A DNA stretch of 64,000 bases. Origin: Bradyrhizobium sediminis (GTDB taxonomy: Bacteria; Pseudomonadota; Alphaproteobacteria; Rhizobiales; Xanthobacteraceae). Every line of letters starts with the position of its first letter. The first letter of the stretch is position 1. Below, piece by piece: positions 55,388 through 63,709 of the stretch. Under the pieces are notes generated by a model. The model worked only from the letters and a program-made list of their open reading frames with translations, was not told where the DNA came from and did not search any database. The position numbers and the translations under genes were made by a program. Location: contig NZ_CP076135.1 in the NCBI RefSeq assembly GCF_018736105.1, positions 2,850,001-2,914,000 of the forward strand. The letters are read 5' to 3'.

Positions 55388-56647
55388 TCACGCCCTCGCT
55401 TCGCGTATCGCGGTGACGTTCTGGCCGGCCACGATCGGCGGCCGATCGCAATAGCTCGCCCAATCGGCCATTAGCCGCCGGCGCTTTTCCAGCATGTCGC
55501 CGCGGTGATAGGCGGCCTTCACCTTGTCCTTGATGGTGTGCGCCAGCGCCATTTCGGAGAGCTCGTCACCGTAGGCGGTCTGTTCCATGCACCAATCTTT
55601 GAACGTTGATCGGAAGCCGTGCACGGTCGCGACGTCCGGCGCATAGCCCATGCCCTTGAGCAATTCCGACATGGCCGCGTTTGACAGGCCGGCGTCCTTT
55701 TTGCCGCCGGGGAAAAGATAATCGCCTTCTGTCGGAAGATCCTCGAGCAAGGCCATCGCCTGTTTCGAGAGCGGTACAACGTGGTCCCGCTTGCGGGCGC
55801 CCTTCTTTCCCTTCACCCGCTCTTTCGGCACCGTCCAAAGCTTCTCTGCCTTGTCGATCTCAGGCCACTTGCCGCCGATCGTGTCGCCCGTTCGGGCTGC
55901 GGTCAGGATGGTAAATTCCAGTGCCCGCGCGCTGATGCTGGCATTGGCGCGAAGCTTCGCCATGAACGCCGGCAATGCGCTGTAGGGCAAAGCCGCATGA
56001 TGGTCGACCGGCGCCACCTGGGAACGGGCTGGCAAGAGTTGATCCAGATGCCCGCGCCACGTCGCCGGGTTTTCACCCTTGCGGTAGCCCCTCGCCCTCG
56101 CCCATGACAGAACCGTCTCGATCCGGCCGCGGACGCGGCTGGCCGTCTCGGTCTTGGTCGTCCAGATCGGTTCAATGACCTTGAGCACCAGCCCGACGTC
56201 GATCGCCGCCACCGGCAGATTGCCGACCACGGGATAGGCATAGGTCTTGAGGGTCGCTTCCCATTGGCCGGCGTGCTTGTCGCTCTTCCATCCGGCTTTG
56301 TGCGCCTTGATGTACCGTTCGGCACATTCCTTGAAGGTCACGGCCTTTGCGGTTTCAACGGCCTGCTCAGCCTTCCGGGCCTTCCGCTCCTCAATGGGGT
56401 CTATACCGTCCACAACGAGCCCGTAGGCCGCATCCCGTTTCTTGCGGGCATCCTTGAGGGAAACGAGATCGAAGTCACCCAGGCCCATCTTACGGGCGCG
56501 GCCGGCCATCATGTAGCGAAACACCCAGGCCTTGGTTTTGAAGTCGCTGACCTGCAGATAGAGCCCGCCGCCGTCGCCATAGAGGCCGGGCTTCAGGTCG
56601 TCTTTTTCGGTGAACTTGACGGAAAGCTTGTTGTTCGGGCGGGCCAT
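55388..56647 (-). CDS. int: Tyrosine recombinase/integrase
   Basis: 419-residue integrase of the P4 type. The N-terminal DUF4102-like domain (NNKLSVKFTEKDDLKPGLYGDGGGLYLQV) and the SAM-like core-binding region are followed by the catalytic domain. This has Arg in ILTAARTGDTIG, HxxR in VHGFRSTFKDW, His in ALAHTI and nucleophile Tyr in AAYHRGDM. The ATG at 56647 (MARPNNKLS) is chosen. It lies 155 bp from attR, the expected place for an integrase. Confidence 0.95.
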   Translation of the reverse strand: MARPNNKLSVKFTEKDDLKPGLYGDGGGLYLQVSDFKTKAWVFRYMMAGRARKMGLGDFDLVSLKDARKKRDAAYGLVVDGIDPIEERKARKAEQAVETAKAVTFKECAERYIKAHKAGWKSDKHAGQWEATLKTYAYPVVGNLPVAAIDVGLVLKVIEPIWTTKTETASRVRGRIETVLSWARARGYRKGENPATWRGHLDQLLPARSQVAPVDHHAALPYSALPAFMAKLRANASISARALEFTILTAARTGDTIGGKWPEIDKAEKLWTVPKERVKGKKGARKRDHVVPLSKQAMALLEDLPTEGDYLFPGGKKDAGLSNAAMSELLKGMGYAPDVATVHGFRSTFKDWCMEQTAYGDELSEMALAHTIKDKVKAAYHRGDMLEKRRRLMADWASYCDRPPIVAGQNVTAIREARA

Positions 56648-56733
56648 CGCATATCCCCTATGTACGATCCTACGCACAAATATGCGCTGGATTATACCGA
56701 ATTGCAACGGACAGTTTCGGACTATGCAGATGT

Positions 56734-56758
56734 AAAAAAGCCCCGTAGAATCGGGGCT
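56734..56758 (-). terminator. Rho-independent terminator upstream of int
   Basis: AGCCCCG-TAGAAT-CGGGGCT followed by TTTTTT on the minus strand. It would stop minus-strand readthrough from the chromosome into the integrase gene. Confidence 0.8.
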
Positions 56759-56801
56759 AGTTTGAATTCTATCGGACGGTGCTGGACATGAAAATTACGG
56801 A

Positions 56802-56815
56802 CACCCCTTCCGCCA
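56802..56815. repeat. attR core (14-bp direct repeat)
   Basis: CACCCCTTCCGCCA, identical to the tRNA-Ser 3' end at 42038-42051. It defines the right end of the element; 56816-57014 holds no convincing gene. Confidence 0.88.
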
Positions 56816-57014
56816 CAATCGCCGACGGCGCGGCTGGTATCCATCTCAATTTCAAATTCCCGGCTGGCGCTCTGCACCGCCATGATCCGAGGAAGCCGGG
56901 CAGCGCATGGTGATGCTGTGCGGCCCGGCAGATGGGAATCCCGCCGTTGCCGTTCCCGAAGTCATTCGGCGGCGGGGGCTGCCCCGATTGGAGCCGATCC
57001 CACGCGTTGGCCTC

Positions 57015-57521
57015 CTAAGCCGCCTCCCGTGGGCCGTATTTGTTGAGCGCGGGCTTCTTGCCGGTCTTCTGCGCTATCCGGGCGATTGCGTAATATTCGA
57101 GGCAGGCGACATGCCCCATCAGTCTGAGGTCATCGGGCTGGGCATCGACCTTGTCGCTTTTGCATTCGATCGCTAGCGCCGCGACGTAGAGCCGCCTGCG
57201 CGTCCTGAGTTGCGAGAATGGCTTGCCGCCGCAGTACTCACGATAGAAGCGCATTGCGCCACTGTGAAAATCGTTCTTCTCGATGCCCTTGATGAATTGC
57301 TTAAGGCGGGCGCGAACGCCTCCCGCTGAATTAGACATCCCAGCGTAGAGCACCTGATCCGGCTTCACCGTTTCGCCCGCAATCTTCTCGGACGTGAAGG
57401 CCAGAAGGTAGACGCCGGGATAGATCAAATCAGGCCGGGCCAGTGCCTCGCGGTCCAATGCTGCCCAGCGCTGTCGGAATAGATCGGAAACAAGCGCTTC
57501 AATATCTACAAATCTTGCCAT
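57015..57521 (-). CDS. GIY-YIG-like domain protein
   Basis: 168 residues. GVYLLAFTSEKI ... VLYAGMS resembles the paired GIY/YIG strands of the nuclease fold, and VRARLKQFIKGIEK holds an Arg where the catalytic one is expected. The C-terminus reads VACLEYYAIARIAQKTGKKPALNK; a Glu (LEYY) could be the metal ligand. It lies just outside attR. A nuclease or repair role is possible but not shown. Confidence 0.6.
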   Translation of the reverse strand: MARFVDIEALVSDLFRQRWAALDREALARPDLIYPGVYLLAFTSEKIAGETVKPDQVLYAGMSNSAGGVRARLKQFIKGIEKNDFHSGAMRFYREYCGGKPFSQLRTRRRLYVAALAIECKSDKVDAQPDDLRLMGHVACLEYYAIARIAQKTGKKPALNKYGPREAA

Positions 57522-57771
57522 CTTAGGTCTGCATCTGCCCCGGAGCCGAAAATCAAGCTTAAGGTCGGGCGTTATCCGAGGCCATCCGCCCTGCTGGGGA
57601 CGTCAAGGGCTTTCCTCGACCCAGTGCAAAAAGGGGATATCACAACCGACGGCTCCCGCACCCACTTCCGCAGCGCCTTTTGGGACTCTTGCAACACTTT
57701 CTGCCAAGCGCAGACGTGACCCAACCATATCCGACGGGTTCAGCCGTCATAGTCTCGGATCGATGCGGCAC
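57522..57771. other. Intergenic region
   Basis: About 250 bp between the GIY-YIG-like gene and the porin terminator; nothing beyond the presumed promoter of the former was recognised. Confidence 0.4.
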
Positions 57772-57799
57772 AAAAAAGCCCCGGACGATGCCGGGGCTT
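57772..57799 (-). terminator. Rho-independent terminator of the porin gene
   Basis: AAGCCCCGG-ACGATG-CCGGGGCTT with a T-run on the minus strand, 27 bp after the stop of the gene at 57826. Its stem resembles that at 56734-56758. Confidence 0.88.
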
Positions 57800-57825
57800 A
57801 GGTTTGCTGGAGTAGAACGTGGAAA

Positions 57826-58596
57826 TCAGTATCGCGCGACGACCGGCCCGGTGTTGAACAGATAGTTCACGCCAACGCGCACCGTATCTATGCTGACATT
57901 CGCGTTCACATGTCGAAAGGCCGCCGGGAAACCAGCATAGGTAAAGTCCCGTCCAACATTGTCGAATTGCAAGTGCAGGTATTCGACCTTGACGGTCCAG
58001 TTGGGCAGGAAGCCCCATTCGATGCCAGCACCTGCCGTCCAGCCTGAGTGAGTACCGGAGGAATTCGCAACCAGACCTACGAGAGCTGGGGCATTAGGAG
58101 CCGCAGTAATCGTGCGGTCGGTCGTACCGTGGTTCCAAGCCCAGCCTCCCGTTCCATACAACAGCACATTATTCGCGACATATCCAATTCGGCCCCGAAC
58201 GGTGCCGAATCTATCGGTTTTTCCATCGCTCGATGCGCAGCCTGTCGCCGAACAATTTAGGCTCGACCCCTTAATGTCGCTTGCCTGCGCATCGGCTTCA
58301 ATGCCCAGAAGCCAGTTTGGCGCAAACTGCCAATTGTAGCCGATTTGACCGCCCCCAAAGATACCCGCCGCATCGGTTTTCGTGTTCTGTATGAATACGC
58401 CCGCATTGTCGAACGCGTCGTTATCGGACTTGAGCCAGCCGTAGCCAACATTGGCACCAAGGTAGAAGCCGTTCCAGTTGTATGCGGGCGCCACCATCGG
58501 CGCTGCTTTCATCGGCATTCTCGCCGGCAGATCGGCGGCCAACGATTGGCCCATGAATCCCAGTGTTGCGACAGTCGCGACGATGATTTTCTTCAT
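57826..58596 (-). CDS. Outer-membrane beta-barrel porin (Omp25/31-like)
   Basis: 256-residue outer-membrane protein with a signal peptide (VATLGFMGQSLA) and mature YNWNGFYLGANVGYGWLKS. Other landmarks are GGGQIGYNWQFAPNWLLGIEADAQ, GWTAGAGIEWGFLPNWTVKVEYLH and the end GVNYLFNTGPVVARY. This is the common rhizobial 8-stranded barrel. Terminator and single-gene layout suggest a monocistronic unit. Confidence 0.93.
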   Translation of the reverse strand: MKKIIVATVATLGFMGQSLAADLPARMPMKAAPMVAPAYNWNGFYLGANVGYGWLKSDNDAFDNAGVFIQNTKTDAAGIFGGGQIGYNWQFAPNWLLGIEADAQASDIKGSSLNCSATGCASSDGKTDRFGTVRGRIGYVANNVLLYGTGGWAWNHGTTDRTITAAPNAPALVGLVANSSGTHSGWTAGAGIEWGFLPNWTVKVEYLHLQFDNVGRDFTYAGFPAAFRHVNANVSIDTVRVGVNYLFNTGPVVARY

Positions 58597-58872
58597 GGCG
58601 GTTCCTGTGGTGCAATTTAAGCTGGCACACGAATCTTTAACTCAACCGCTGCGGCGTGCCTGTAACGAAAATATCACATTAGCCCAAATTCAGCCGAACA
58701 TAGCGCCCGGCTAGGTTGAGTCATGCCATTGGCGGGGTCGAGCGCGCAGAATGCCCAGCGCGCGCCTTGGAAAGCTCTTTTCGGGCTGTGGAGATGGAAC
58801 CGTACCGAATCAGTGATGGAGGTATGACCGGCGCTCGCCCGGTCAGCGGCGCTTGCCGAGACTTGGCAACCC

Positions 58873-58989
58873 TCAGGAAATGGCCCGGACGCTCTTGCTT
58901 TGCGGGCCGCGCTTGCTCTTGGCCCGCTTCGCCAGCTTGCGGTACCGCGCCCTGATTTCTTCCTCTGGCCTGACCTTGATGTTCCCCAT
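58873..58989 (-). CDS. Small basic protein, 38 residues
   Basis: A 38-residue frame beginning MGNIKVRPEEEIRARYRKLA and then strongly basic (KRAKSKRGPQSKS). It lies in an otherwise empty 558-bp gap between two porin genes and has an acid-then-basic helical look unlike random translation. Function is unknown, and expression is unproven. Confidence 0.4.
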   Translation of the reverse strand: MGNIKVRPEEEIRARYRKLAKRAKSKRGPQSKSVRAIS

Positions 58990-59154
58990 GCCGGAAATCT
59001 TAGCGCAGCACCCGACGCCGGTAAGGCGGAGGGACCGGCATTCGAACCGCCCTCGCCTCTCTTTCCCAGTCTCTATCCCAGCCCGAGGCTGATGGCTGCC
59101 ATAGTGCTATGGCGTAGAAATACTGCTCATCATCGTCGTTCGTGGCCCGCCACC

Positions 59155-60639
59155 TCAGTACCGCGCCACCACCGGGCCGCCGAACTTGTAGCTCGCCCCC
59201 AGCCTCACGATGTCGTAGCGGACCTCGCGCGAGAATGTCGCCCCGCACGGCCCGCCGGCGAAACAGCTGTTGACGGGGTCGAGGACCAGGAGGTTGGTCA
59301 CGTTGCCGAGGTCGGCGTGCAGGTACTCGCCGCGCACCACCCAGTTGGCGTCGAGCATCCACTCGATACCGCCGCCGGCGACCCAGCCGGTCTTCTTGGT
59401 GGCGTAATTCGACAGCGCCGCGCTGGCGCCGCCCTGGTCGGCACAGCCGTTGACCAGACAATTGGTTCCGAGCGACGAATTGACCTCGGCAAACGCAATG
59501 CCGCCGGTGCCGTAGAACATCAGGCGATCGAAGGTAAGGCCCAGTCGTCCCCTGATCGTCGCCAGCGATTTCGCTTCGCTGCTGCCATAGACGAAGCCGC
59601 GGCCGTTATCGGCGCAGGCAACGCCCGCGATGTCGGTCTGGCGGCAAAACAGGTAGTGCGCCTTCATCCATTGCCAATCCCCCTCCACGCCCGCCACCAG
59701 CGACCGCGCGAATTGCCAGTTGAAACCGGCATGCAGGCCGCCGATGAAGCTGCTGGAGCTGGGCGATTGCGCCTGGACATTATTGGCGAACGCCGGGTCC
59801 GGATCGTTCTGGAAGAAGTCGGAGGTGCCTGAGCCGGTTTGCGCCATGCCGCCGATATCGCCGCCGACGTAGAAGCCGCTCCAGTCGTAGGCGGCGGGCG
59901 CGAGCACCGGCGCTTTCGCATGGGCCTTGGTGTACATCGGCGCGGGCGCGGCGACGACCGGATCGCCAAAACTTCGGTTGAGGCCGACCCTGATGATATC
60001 GGCGCGGAAGCTGACGGTTTCCGGCACCAGCGGAACCACATCGAACAGCACGCTGTGGCCGAGATCGACGTGAAGGTATTCGAGCTTCGCCGTCCATTGC
60101 GGCGCGATCCGCGCCTCGATGCCGGCGCCCGCGGTCCAGCCGGCGCGGAATCCGCTTCCTTCCGACGGCGTCAGCCTATCCCAACCCTGCATGTTGCCGA
60201 CCGCGAGGCCACCCGTGATGTATGGCAGCACCGAGCCCGACGGCCCCATTGCATAGCCTACCCGGCCGCGAAGCGTGCCGAGTGCGTCCAGCTTCGTTCC
60301 GCAGGGGTGAGGCGTTGCGGTGTTGGCGGCGCAAACCGGCGAACTGCCGCTGATATTGGCCCACGAATAATCGCCATCGAGGCCGAGAACCCAGGAGCCC
60401 TGTTGCCAGTTGTAGCCGATGGTCGCGCCGGCGAGGCCGCCGCTGACGCGAAAACTGCCGTCCCCGAGCGGTACGATCGCGGGCGGGATGCCGGAGTCGG
60501 TCTGGTCGGAGTGGCCGCTGCCATAGCCCGCGGTCAAACCGACGAAAGGTCCAGTCCAGGACTGGGCCAACGCGGGCCCGCTCCCCGTGACCGCCAGCAG
60601 TGCAACCCACGCAACAACTGATCGACCCGAAGTATTCAT
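59155..60639 (-). CDS. Double-barrel outer-membrane protein (two Omp25/31-like units)
   Basis: 494 residues. The first unit (~27-225) begins SWTGPFVGLTAGYGSGHS and ends DIIRVGLNRSFGDPVV. The second (~255-494) begins YDWSGFYVGGDIGGMAQT and ends VRLGASYKFGGPVVARY. Each has its own GYNWQ/GFNWQF and KLEYLHVDLG/RGEYLHADLG pair. A 25-residue linker (MYTKAHAKAPVLAPAA) joins them. The product is thus two beta-barrels in one chain, or a single larger barrel. Confidence 0.88.
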   Translation of the reverse strand: MNTSGRSVVAWVALLAVTGSGPALAQSWTGPFVGLTAGYGSGHSDQTDSGIPPAIVPLGDGSFRVSGGLAGATIGYNWQQGSWVLGLDGDYSWANISGSSPVCAANTATPHPCGTKLDALGTLRGRVGYAMGPSGSVLPYITGGLAVGNMQGWDRLTPSEGSGFRAGWTAGAGIEARIAPQWTAKLEYLHVDLGHSVLFDVVPLVPETVSFRADIIRVGLNRSFGDPVVAAPAPMYTKAHAKAPVLAPAAYDWSGFYVGGDIGGMAQTGSGTSDFFQNDPDPAFANNVQAQSPSSSSFIGGLHAGFNWQFARSLVAGVEGDWQWMKAHYLFCRQTDIAGVACADNGRGFVYGSSEAKSLATIRGRLGLTFDRLMFYGTGGIAFAEVNSSLGTNCLVNGCADQGGASAALSNYATKKTGWVAGGGIEWMLDANWVVRGEYLHADLGNVTNLLVLDPVNSCFAGGPCGATFSREVRYDIVRLGASYKFGGPVVARY

Positions 60640-60896
60640 AGCCGCCTCGGCGAATCTTGAATGCCTGGACCAGTTTAGGGCACGCGCATGGTTAACGGAA
60701 CCTTACTCGGAATATCCGTCGTCCCTTCAGTCCCTATGGCGCGTCGCGATCGCCACCCTCGCCGGTTCGTCTGTCTCGGCTGCCGCCGCGGCGGCGTTGG
60801 CGAAAACGGCAACTGACCCTCTTCGCGTCAGGCTATTGCACTCGTCCGCAGGTTGAGAAACAATTTAGTCGGGAATACGCGCTGTGGGGGCGTGGG

Positions 60897-61100
60897 ATGG
60901 CGAAGCCGGATGCGGGATACGATTTCCATCGCTATCGAAAGCTGCTGGCTGAAGCGGTCGACGAGCCCACGCGGCTCGCCCTTATCGACCTGTTGATCGA
61001 AGAGCGCGCCAGGGAAAGGCTGCAAACCGAGATTACCTCCGAGCGGCTTGCCGTCACAACGAAAGCGGTGGCCAGCATTCTCGGCATATCGAAGAACTGA
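60897..61100 (+). CDS. Small hypothetical helical protein
   Basis: 67 residues, charged and helical: FHRYRKLLAEAVDEPTRLALIDLLIEERARERL, with a small C-terminal end. It lies directly upstream of the DsbA-like gene and may share its transcript. No family is recognised, but its amino-acid pattern is protein-like. Confidence 0.6.
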   Translation: MAKPDAGYDFHRYRKLLAEAVDEPTRLALIDLLIEERARERLQTEITSERLAVTTKAVASILGISKN

Positions 61101-61122
61101 TTTGCGGGTTCGGAGTTTTCAG

Positions 61123-61782
61123 TTGACCGCTCCACATCGGAACTACGCCGCCGCGCTGCTGCTGGCCGGCCTTGCCTCTCTGTTCGGGTTGATGTCCGCC
61201 GCTCCGGTCGGCGAGGCCAAGGCCAAGGACGCCTTCGCCGTGCTTGTGGCCAGGCCGGTGTCGCTGCCGGACATGGTGCTCGGCTCGGCAAAAGCGCCGG
61301 TGACCATCACCGAATATTCGTCGATGAGCTGCCCGCATTGCGCCGCCTTCGGCCAGAACGTCTTTCCGATGCTGCGATCGAAATATATCGACACCGGCAA
61401 GGTGCGTTTCGTGTTCCGGGAATTCCCGCTCGACATCAAGGCCGCGGCGGCCTCGATGCTGGCGCGCTGCATCGCCGAGGGCGATGCCGAGAAATATTTC
61501 GGCACCGTCCAGCTCTTGTTCCAGCAGCAGGAGCGGCTGATGGCGCAGACCAAGGATACTCTGATGCTGATCGGAAGGCAGGCCGGGCTGAGCGAACAGG
61601 CCGTCGAGACCTGCGGGAAGGATCAGACCCTGCTCGACAAGCTCGCCGCCGACCAACGGTTCGCTCTCGACGCGGTGAAGGTCGATTCAACCCCGACCTT
61701 CTTCGTCAACGGCGAGAGGCTGAAGGGCGCCATGTCGTTCGAGGAACTGGAAGCCAAGGTCAAATCGCTGCTGAAGCGCTGA
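61123..61782 (+). CDS. DsbA-family thioredoxin-fold protein
   Basis: 219-residue periplasmic oxidoreductase. The N-terminal hydrophobic segment AAALLLAGLASLFGLMSAAP serves as signal. The active-site motif is SMSCPHCAAFG (CPHC). VRFVFREFPLDIKAAAASMLARC and VDSTPTFFVNGERLKG hold the cis-Pro of the thioredoxin fold. It resembles the DsbA/BdbD proteins of Rhizobiales. A TTG at 61123 with an upstream CGGAG gives a sensible signal peptide; a longer frame overlaps the preceding gene. Confidence 0.9.
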   Translation: MTAPHRNYAAALLLAGLASLFGLMSAAPVGEAKAKDAFAVLVARPVSLPDMVLGSAKAPVTITEYSSMSCPHCAAFGQNVFPMLRSKYIDTGKVRFVFREFPLDIKAAAASMLARCIAEGDAEKYFGTVQLLFQQQERLMAQTKDTLMLIGRQAGLSEQAVETCGKDQTLLDKLAADQRFALDAVKVDSTPTFFVNGERLKGAMSFEELEAKVKSLLKR

Positions 61783-61807
61783 CGGCTGCGCGTGGTGCGA
61801 GCTGTCC

Positions 61808-62056
61808 TTACGGCACTGCAACGAAGGTCAGGCCGATCCGGTTTTGCTGGATCCAGACGACCCGGCACTCGCGGACCGAGGAGTCGTTGGCCATCACCAG
61901 ACGAAAGTGCGCCGGCACGAAAGCCGCGTTCTCGACATCGATGGCGGCGCCCTCGGGCGAGATATTCCGGACGGTGCAGCTCATGACCGAGCCGCCCGAC
62001 GATACGTAGGCGGGTTCATTGATTTCGGAGCGCGGATATTTTCGCTTTTCTTCCAT
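61808..62056 (-). CDS. PilZ-domain protein
   Basis: 82 residues with the c-di-GMP-binding PilZ pattern EEKRKYPRSEINEPAYV (R-x3-R-type motif is altered to RKYPRSE) and NISPEGAAIDVENAAFVP (D/N-x-S-x2-G). Single-domain PilZ proteins are numerous in Bradyrhizobium. The start at 62056 is chosen; a longer frame adds non-domain sequence. Confidence 0.85.
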   Translation of the reverse strand: MEEKRKYPRSEINEPAYVSSGGSVMSCTVRNISPEGAAIDVENAAFVPAHFRLVMANDSSVRECRVVWIQQNRIGLTFVAVP

Positions 62057-62518
62057 CGACGTCGGCCTTGGCTGGCAGCTGCGGGAAAGCCTAGCGCCAA
62101 ACCCTAAATAAAGGGCTCCATCGCGTTTCGCGCCTGCGAAGGCGGACATCGGGCGCGGTGCCGAAGCGACCTGAGCGCGCGCTTTGCGATTGTCGCAATC
62201 TTCGATCGCGCCGTCCAAAGCCGACCTGTGCAAGCTCGCGCGCCGCGCGCCGGCGCTACGCCGTGCCGAGCGCAAACGATGTATCCGCGCAACACCTGGA
62301 TGGGAAAAACAGGCATTCCCTACAAGGCCCCGACTGCGCCATCAGTCGGGCGCGAGTCGGACAGGGTTTCTTCATCATTGCATGACGATTGGAAGGGCCG
62401 CGCCGCTGCGGCAGGATAGCCGGGTACCGGGCCTCTCAACCTACCCCAGGGCACGTGTGCCCGGCTATTCGCGGCGGCCGCCGCGAATGTCTGAGGAGCT
62501 TGATCGGTCGGATACGCG
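62057..62518. other. Intergenic region
   Basis: 462 bp with no convincing gene. It includes the 22-bp palindrome at 62467-62488 and should hold the PilZ promoter. Confidence 0.4.
62467..62488. terminator. Perfect 22-bp palindrome downstream of the LTXXQ gene
   Basis: ATTCGCGGCGG joins directly to CCGCCGCGAAT, making a perfect palindrome, 31 bp after the stop of the minus-strand LTXXQ gene. It may end that transcript, although a T-run is lacking. Confidence 0.5.
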
Positions 62519-63220
62519 CTAATCCAGCCCGCGTTCGCGGCTGAGCCGCACCATTTCATTGATGAAAATCTGCTTCTGCCTGTCGTCGAGGCTGGCGAAC
62601 AGCGGTTCGGCGGAGTCCGCGACATTGCGCTGGTCCACCGCGCGATCGTTGAGGAACTGGGCTTCGTTGCGCATCTGCTCGATAATATCGTCCGGCGGGT
62701 CGCGCTTGGCGCGGGCAATTCGCAGGTTGAGGCGGTCGGCGCCATTGTGGCCGAGATAGTGCATGGCGCTGTTGAAGCCGGTCCAATGCTTCTCCTGCTC
62801 GGGCGTCAGTTTCAATTCGGTCTTGATCCGTTCGATGTTGGCATCGCTGTTGGCGACGATCTGTTCGGCCGTCAGCTGCGGAGCGCCATCCTGGGTGAGC
62901 ACGGCGTTTTGCTTGGTTCCCTTCGCGCCTTTGGCGCCCTTTGCGGGTTTGGCCGAGCTGCCTTGCTTGTCGTTGGCTGGCGGCGTCGATGCGCTCTTCC
63001 CGGCGCCGAGGACGCCGGTGAACACGCCGACCACGCCGCCGATCGCGCCGCCCAACACGCCACCGACCGGTCCGGCGGCCTTGTTGCCTTCGCGGGCGCC
63101 TTTTTGAACGCCCTCAACCACTTGTGCATCCGCAGCAGAGGGAGCGCAGAGAAGCACCGCAACAACTGCGCCAAGCGCAAAGCACAATCGCGCACGCGCT
63201 GCTGGTGTCGGGTTGATCAT
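62519..63220 (-). CDS. Periplasmic LTXXQ-motif (Spy/CpxP-like) protein
   Basis: 233 residues. A signal peptide (LCFALGAVVAVLLCAPSAADA) is followed by a Gly-rich hydrophobic patch (GPVGGVLGGAIGGVVGVFTG) and a linker rich in Lys/Ala (AKPAKGAKGAKGTKQ). The C-terminal helical domain carries LKLTPEQEKHW (LTxxQ-like) and SLDDRQKQIFINEMVRL (a second, LDDRQK). Such proteins are chaperones or stress proteins of the periplasm. Confidence 0.8.
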   Translation of the reverse strand: MINPTPAARARLCFALGAVVAVLLCAPSAADAQVVEGVQKGAREGNKAAGPVGGVLGGAIGGVVGVFTGVLGAGKSASTPPANDKQGSSAKPAKGAKGAKGTKQNAVLTQDGAPQLTAEQIVANSDANIERIKTELKLTPEQEKHWTGFNSAMHYLGHNGADRLNLRIARAKRDPPDDIIEQMRNEAQFLNDRAVDQRNVADSAEPLFASLDDRQKQIFINEMVRLSRERGLD

Positions 63221-63709
63221 TCGTCGCTCTCCATGATGATTTCGACGGGCTGGCGGGGAATCTGGCAGTGCTCACGTTGAATCGGACATTATCGTTTTCG
63301 CATCAAGCTAGTCTACCGCCGCAAAGTGACGCGTCTCGATCAGAGCCGCTCATTGCAAGAGCAAAACCGCGACGGAACCTGCGCCTATTGCGCGCCCCTC
63401 GATCACAGCGCGCACGGCATGTGTGCGGCGCAATATGCTTCCCCAGGCCGCGCAGGTCGGCCACGCGCCACGGGCTCTGCAATCATTGGCGGATCATAGA
63501 CAATCTCCTGCCGCCGATTTGAGCACAACGCTAGTTCTATAGATGGCGCCACCTGATTTCTCGACAGACGCCGGCAATTCTGCTCTGATCGTCAATAACG
63601 AAGGTCTCTGCGACGTCTTGCAACGCCATCTCGGCCTGCCTGGCGGCGAATAAAAAACAACAACGAGACCAGCCTCGCACCGCGATTGGTTCACCAGGGA
63701 GAGAACGTA
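63221..63709. other. Intergenic region upstream of ABC gene
   Basis: About 490 bp. The open frames at 63268-63522 and 63494-63694 are not protein-like. It should contain promoters for the two flanking genes, none clearly recognised. Confidence 0.4.

Larger units (their letters stand above)
42038..56815. mobile_element. Integrated satellite/prophage-like element in tRNA-Ser(UGA)
   Basis: CACCCCTTCCGCCA, the last 14 nt of the tRNA gene (42038-42051), recurs exactly at 56802-56815. The repeats bound a 14.8-kb segment whose tyrosine integrase lies next to the right copy. Nearly all genes in it run on the minus strand from integrase to fibre-like genes. It includes AlpA, PC4-like, RepA-like and TerS-like proteins, an iteron array and a possible immunity RNA. 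No large terminase, portal or major capsid gene is evident. The size and content fit a phage satellite or a reduced prophage. Confidence 0.88.

Noticed and set aside
56907..57176. An 89-residue plus-strand frame near attR
   Set aside because: Most of it is antisense to the GIY-YIG-like gene and it has no family features.
63268..63522. An 84-residue frame in the gap before the ABC gene
   Set aside because: Arg/Ser/Pro-rich with no ribosome site; looks like random GC-rich translation.
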